A stretch of DNA of 64,000 bases from Thermovenabulum sp049701175 (GTDB lineage Bacteria; Bacillota; Thermosediminibacteria; Thermosediminibacterales; Thermosediminibacteraceae): assembly GCF_049701175.1 (NCBI RefSeq), contig NZ_JBNATW010000004.1, positions 1 to 64,000 on the forward strand, given 5' to 3'. The stretch's first letter is position 1; each line of letters begins with the position of its first letter. The position numbers and the translations under genes are program-made. The notes under the pieces are model-generated. The model ran no database searches and was not told the DNA's origin. It was given only the letters and a program-made list of their open reading frames with translations. Positions 60,438 through 64,000 of this stretch are shown here, piece after piece.

Positions 60438-61049
60438 ATGCTTAATAAGATTTTGTTAATAGGGAGGCTTACACAATATCCGGAAATAAGGTATACACCG
60501 GGAGGCTCTGCAATAGCGAGGTTTACCATTGCAGTACGGAGGCCTAACTGGAATAAGACGGACAAAAATAACGAGGTAGATTTTATCCCCATAGTAGCAT
60601 GGGGTAACATGGCAGAGAATATGAAATATACTCAAAAAGGTGAGTTAGTATTTGTAGAAGGGCGACTAAATATAAGGAAGTATCAAACGGCAACGGGCGG
60701 AAATAAGACTGCAACTGAAGTTAAAGCAATGAGAATAATATTTATGGAACGAACCACAAAAGTAAAACAAGAGGATATGCAAAAAAGCAGTATAAATATC
60801 AATACAAGTAATAGTAAAGAAGATACAAGCGAGAATAAAAAAAGAACATACGATATTTCTTTTGCAGCTTCAAACGGTAAGAACACTTATGCAGAGCAAG
60901 AAAGATTCATAGACATAGACATTGAAGGTGATGTGGAAGAAGAACTGAACTTTGACGATGTAGAAGACGGGGTTGACATAGATTTAGAAGGATTAGAAGA
61001 AATAATAGGAGATATAAAAAAAGAAGATGACGAAGAAATAATTTTTTAA
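60438..61049 (+). CDS. ssb: Single-stranded DNA-binding protein (1)
   Basis: 203 residues. The OB-fold is plain: MLNKILLIGRLTQYPEIRYTPGGSAIARFTIAVRR, then VDFIPIVAWGNMAENM, GELVFVEGRLNIRKYQ and ATEVKAMRI. A long polar linker leads to an acidic tail (EEIIGDIKKEDDEEIIF); the ending is not the usual DDDIPF but keeps acidic residues before a terminal Phe, so partner binding is plausible. Plasmid SSBs protect transferred or replicating single strands. AAGGAGGTAT precedes the ATG. Confidence 0.93.
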   Translation: MLNKILLIGRLTQYPEIRYTPGGSAIARFTIAVRRPNWNKTDKNNEVDFIPIVAWGNMAENMKYTQKGELVFVEGRLNIRKYQTATGGNKTATEVKAMRIIFMERTTKVKQEDMQKSSININTSNSKEDTSENKKRTYDISFAASNGKNTYAEQERFIDIDIEGDVEEELNFDDVEDGVDIDLEGLEEIIGDIKKEDDEEIIF

Positions 61050-61085
61050 TTTCTTAATAATAATATAAGGCAGAAAAAACTAAGA

Positions 61086-61117
61086 GAGCAGGCTGTTTTA
61101 AGGCCTGCTTTTTTTAT
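61086..61117 (+). terminator. Terminator after first ssb
   Basis: AGCAGGC (61087-61093) pairs with GCCTGCT (61103-61109), then seven T. Confidence 0.88.
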
Positions 61118-61165
61118 TATTACATAGAAAGGTAAAAACCGACTCAGAAGGGAGCAAGAAGGAGT

Positions 61166-61870
61166 ATGATATGCGGGCCATGTATTGTAGTACCTGCGTA
61201 TAATGAAGAAAAGAGGTTATTAAAGTATAAGGATATATGGATAGAATCAAATAAAAAGTATTTTATCATTTTAGTTGATGACGGTTCTGTTGACAACACC
61301 AGTAAAATAGCAAAGGACTTAAATTTTTATATGGTTATAAGGAGGGAAAGCAATATAGGGAAAGGATACAGCGTAAGGGAAGGGGTATTGGAAGCATTAA
61401 GGCAGGGAGCTGAATCAATACTGTATGTAGATGCTGATTTAAGTGTTATGCCTGACGAATGGGAAATAGTATTAAACGAATTAAAAGACAGCGATATAGT
61501 TGTAGGTTCAAGGAATTTAAAGGAGTCAGAAGTTGAGAGAAGTTTATACAGAGATGCGATATCAAAAATACTATCAAGACTGCAAAACTCAATATTAAAC
61601 CTTGGCATAAAGGATACGCAGTGTGGGTGCAAAGCATTCAGAAGGGAAGCAGCGGAAAAAATTTTTTATGCACCTTTGAAGCACAATAGGTTTGAGTTTG
61701 ATATAGAAGTGCTTATCCGTGCAAGGAAAAACGGCTTGAAGATTAAGGAAGTAGGAATAAAATGGCATGAAGAAAAAGGCAGTAAAGTTCACATCATAAG
61801 AGACGGCATAGAGATAGCCAAACTACTTATAGAGGCTCAAAGAGAAAAAAGCATACTAAAATCAACATAA
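61166..61870 (+). CDS. Family 2 glycosyltransferase (dolichyl-phosphate-glucose synthase-like)
   Basis: 234 residues. GT-A fold motifs: IVVPAYNEEKRLLKY, LVDDGSVDNTSKIA, NIGKGYSVREGVLEA, YVDADLSVMPDEW (the DxD-type site) and DTQCGCKAFRREAAEKI, all typical of the ALG5/DPG-synthase-like branch that moves glucose or mannose to polyprenyl phosphate. No membrane helix is present. With GalU (UDP-glucose) and the GT-C-like protein it could complete a lipid-linked-sugar route to surface proteins. The AAGGAG nearest to the ATG is very close, but AAGGGAG 11 bases upstream fits. Confidence 0.9.
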   Translation: MICGPCIVVPAYNEEKRLLKYKDIWIESNKKYFIILVDDGSVDNTSKIAKDLNFYMVIRRESNIGKGYSVREGVLEALRQGAESILYVDADLSVMPDEWEIVLNELKDSDIVVGSRNLKESEVERSLYRDAISKILSRLQNSILNLGIKDTQCGCKAFRREAAEKIFYAPLKHNRFEFDIEVLIRARKNGLKIKEVGIKWHEEKGSKVHIIRDGIEIAKLLIEAQREKSILKST

Positions 61871-61894
61871 TAAAAAGCAAGGGGGCATAAAGGA

Positions 61895-62146
61895 ATGGCA
61901 AAGCTAAATCCCATACAAAGACTACCATGTGGCATATATATAGATTTAAGATATAACGAATGTTGCATAAGAGTCTGTCCAAAAGAAGAAGTAAGGGCAA
62001 ATCCCAATAAAGTAGAGGAGTGTCAATACTGGATAAAAGAAGCAGAAAAAGAAAACAAAGAAATTCAGAAAGAACAAAAGAAAAGGAAAAAAACAAAAAA
62101 TAAAACAAAACAGGAAGAATATATACAAGAGATGCTAATCATATAA
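61895..62146 (+). CDS. Small Cys-containing basic protein, unknown
   Basis: 83 residues. The N-terminal half has five Cys (LPCG, NECCIRVC, EECQY), which could bind a metal; the C-terminal half is a Lys/Glu helix (EAEKENKEIQKEQKKRKKTKNKTKQ). No family recognised. It lies between GT2 and the second ssb, with GGGGG... before the ATG, and is probably in an operon with the coupling ATPase. Confidence 0.65.
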   Translation: MAKLNPIQRLPCGIYIDLRYNECCIRVCPKEEVRANPNKVEECQYWIKEAEKENKEIQKEQKKRKKTKNKTKQEEYIQEMLII

Positions 62147-62163
62147 AAAGGAGGTTAACTGCT

Positions 62164-62604
62164 ATGAACAATGTAGTTTTAGTAGGTCGTTTGTCACAAG
62201 AGCCTTTGATAAAGGAAACATCTTCCGGCAGAAAATACGTAAGTTCACAAATTGCAGTTAACGATCGTCTAAAAGAAACGACATATTTTATACCATTTAC
62301 AGCATGGGGCAAAAATGCCGATGTTATAGAACGTTATTGCCAAAAAGGGGATATGATAGGAATAACGGGAAAACTGGTAACGATAATAACAGAAGACGAA
62401 AACGGGAAATCAAGGAAAAATGTATTTGTTGAAGTAGAAAATGTAGAATTAATGATGACAAGGCCAATAAGCAAAGAAAACAACATAGAAGAAGATATAG
62501 AAGAAGAAATAGAAGTAGACGACAAATTTTGGGAAATAAAAGATGAAGATGATGATCTTGACGACGAAATAGACAAACTGTTAAATGAAGAAGAAGAAGA
62601 ATAA
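62164..62604 (+). CDS. ssb: Single-stranded DNA-binding protein (2)
   Basis: 146 residues. OB-fold MNNVVLVGRLSQEPLIKETSSGRKYVSSQIAVND, TTYFIPFTAWGKNADVI, GDMIGITGKLVT and KNVFVEVENVELM. The tail is very acidic (DDLDDEIDKLLNEEEEE) but lacks the terminal hydrophobic residue of SSB tails. It is a distant second copy, not a duplicate of the 60438 gene. AAAAGGAGGTTAACT precedes the ATG. The next gene is the coupling ATPase, so it may act at DNA transfer. Confidence 0.9.
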   Translation: MNNVVLVGRLSQEPLIKETSSGRKYVSSQIAVNDRLKETTYFIPFTAWGKNADVIERYCQKGDMIGITGKLVTIITEDENGKSRKNVFVEVENVELMMTRPISKENNIEEDIEEEIEVDDKFWEIKDEDDDLDDEIDKLLNEEEEE

Positions 62605-62629
62605 AAAAGCAGGAGGTATAAGTAAACAA

Positions 62630-64000
62630 ATGCTGGTAATAGCAAGGATACTTGGCACTATATCCACAATAACGGGCGTTATAGGCTTTATAGAATTCTA
62701 TGCTAATCCTCACAAGATACCCATATACATATTTATATCCATAGCAACGGGCGTTGTAGCATTCATACTAAACAGCCTGTATAGGGCCTTTATTAATTAC
62801 ATCACGGGAGTAGCTGGCATACTAACGGCAACGAGCGTCATACTAGGATATATGTTATACAGCAAAGCGGGGAAATGGATTGAAAATATGAAGGACAATC
62901 CTTGGGTAACGGAAGGAGATATAAAACTAATAAGCAATTTAGCCAAGATTCTTCCGATACTTTTAATAGTTATATCGTTTGGGATAATATTGTACTTGGT
63001 AAGAGAAGGGCAGGGCAGGAACAAGCCTGAATATAAAGGCAAACATCCGGAAATAAAAAAAGAGAATACATTAGATATAGAAATATGCAAATACCAAAAC
63101 AAGCCTGTAGTGTTAAAACATATAGACAGATACTTACACACCATAGTTGTAGGGACGATAGGTACGGGCAAAAGCAGCAGGGTATTAAAACCAATGATAT
63201 GGCAGGACTTAAAAGCAATAGCACAAGGCGAAAAATTAGGTGTAACCGTAATAGAACCGAAGGGAGATTTTGCGGACGATGTAGCAGCAATGTGCAGGGA
63301 TCTAAAAATACCGTATGTATATATAAACCCGATAGATCCCGGGACACCTTGTTTCAATCCAATGGAAGGAGATCCTGAAACGGTTGCCGAAATAATGAGG
63401 ACGGTATTGCGTTCACTATTTGGCAAACAGGAAGCATTTTTTAGATTGAACCAAGAGATCGCAGCAAGAAACACGGCATTGCTGGTAAAAAAAATCAAAG
63501 GAAATAATGCAACAATAATGGACATGGTAGAAGTATTAAGGAATGAAAACATGTTAATGAAGTATGTAGAAGAATTAAAAAACAAAGAAGGAACGACAGC
63601 ATTAGTACAATATTTCTTGGTAGAAGTTTTAGGGCAAAACAAAGACAAGATAAACCAGTTTACATTAGGATTAAGATTACAGCTTGAAGACATAACAGGG
63701 AACAGCATGTTGCAGAGGGTATTGATAGGCAAATCTGATGTAAAATTGGATGAGCATTTAGAGAAAGGCGGAGTATTAATAGTAAACACGGCGATGGGCA
63801 ATCTTGGCAAATTAGGAGATGCTTTTGGTCAGTTTATAATGATGCATTTACAGCAAGCGGTATTTAGAAGGCCGGGTACAGAGAGGACAAGAACGCCGCA
63901 TTTTTTATATATTGATGAATTTCCAAGGTATATAAATCCTGATTTTGAGCGACTTTTGGCAATAGGTCGTTCGTTTAGATGTGCGACGGTATTAGCATTA
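62630..64000 (+). CDS. Second VirD4/TraG-type coupling ATPase (3' truncated by window)
   Basis: 457 codons to the window edge, frame still open. Start ATG 62630 behind AGGAGGT (62611-62617). Several membrane segments in the first 130 residues, more than in the 10473 protein. Walker A VVGTIGTGKSSR near residue 175, VIEPKGDFADDVAAM, INPIDPGTPCFNPMEGDPE, and Walker B LYIDEFPRYINPDF near 426. It differs from the first coupling protein in topology and loops, so the two may serve different cargo or channels. Two TAACGGGCGTTA-type palindromes are inside the first 130 bases. Confidence 0.9.
   Translation, partial: MLVIARILGTISTITGVIGFIEFYANPHKIPIYIFISIATGVVAFILNSLYRAFINYITGVAGILTATSVILGYMLYSKAGKWIENMKDNPWVTEGDIKLISNLAKILPILLIVISFGIILYLVREGQGRNKPEYKGKHPEIKKENTLDIEICKYQNKPVVLKHIDRYLHTIVVGTIGTGKSSRVLKPMIWQDLKAIAQGEKLGVTVIEPKGDFADDVAAMCRDLKIPYVYINPIDPGTPCFNPMEGDPETVAEIMRTVLRSLFGKQEAFFRLNQEIAARNTALLVKKIKGNNATIMDMVEVLRNENMLMKYVEELKNKEGTTALVQYFLVEVLGQNKDKINQFTLGLRLQLEDITGNSMLQRVLIGKSDVKLDEHLEKGGVLIVNTAMGNLGKLGDAFGQFIMMHLQQAVFRRPGTERTRTPHFLYIDEFPRYINPDFERLLAIGRSFRCATVLAL

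Noticed and set aside
1..64000. Insertion sequences, integrases, rRNA or tRNA genes
   Set aside because: No transposase or recombinase motif, no terminal inverted repeats around a gene, and no cloverleaf or rRNA-like stretch was found by eye.

Overview
The window looks like part of a large plasmid or integrated conjugative element from a low-GC, probably thermophilic, anaerobic Firmicute of the Clostridia. Reasons: strongly AT-rich DNA, AGGAGG ribosome sites, TTG starts, copper-amine-oxidase-type stalk domains, TTGACA/TATAAT-like promoters with 17-bp spacers, an actin-type segregation protein, two VirD4/TraG-like coupling ATPases, two SSBs and no chromosomal housekeeping operon. Nearly every gene lies on the + strand; the only confident minus-strand gene is the regulator at 49033-49524. 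No relaxase, replication initiator of a known family, transposase, cas gene or tRNA was recognised. The host assignment is inference.

Layout. 1-6.2 kb: a complete Tad/Flp-type pilus operon (CpaB, CpaE/TadZ, TadA ATPase, TadB, TadC, small pilin). 6.2-13 kb: EAL protein, ParB-like protein, DinG-type helicase, VirD4-like coupling ATPase. 12.3-24 kb: secreted stalk and CARDB-like proteins and a second, divergent Tad set (TadG-like, CpaB-like, MinD-like, TadA, TadB, TadC, two pilins, two TadE/F-like pseudopilins) followed by an accessory SecA. 24-31.5 kb: membrane-anchored propeller protein and a radical-SAM cassette (small protein, rSAM, unknown protein, SPASM rSAM, large His-rich surface protein) resembling a His-Xaa-Ser system, but with a repeat that reads His-Xaa-Asn/Asp. 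31.6-36 kb: TadE-like pilin, coiled-coil protein, two prepilin peptidases, ParM-like actin plus small partner. 36-42 kb: GalU and a type III restriction-modification pair. 42-49 kb: RusA-like nuclease, then a largely non-coding region with purine-rich ~85-bp degenerate repeats, a winged-helix protein, a candidate type I toxin, a NERD-domain protein, a CRISPR-type array of 29-bp repeats and two flanking clusters that keep only the core CTATATGGGT. 50-59 kb: a stalk-domain secreted protein, then a tandem expansion of two unrecognised paralogous families (A, a CxxC..H..C zinc-finger-like protein; B, an 'IPLPR' protein) surrounding a sigma factor. 59-64 kb: GT-C-like membrane protein, SSB, GT2 glycosyltransferase, second SSB and a second coupling ATPase running off the end.

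Together the window encodes envelope and surface machinery: two pilus motors with two prepilin peptidases, an extra SecA, secreted stalk proteins, a probable peptide-modification cassette and three dispersed glycosylation-type genes, alongside element maintenance (actin/partner, SSBs, coupling ATPases, type III R-M, possible toxin, repeat arrays). Three genes for exported or membrane proteins share a promoter-leader-terminator layout with a nearly identical 19-nt leader motif, suggesting common control by conditional termination.
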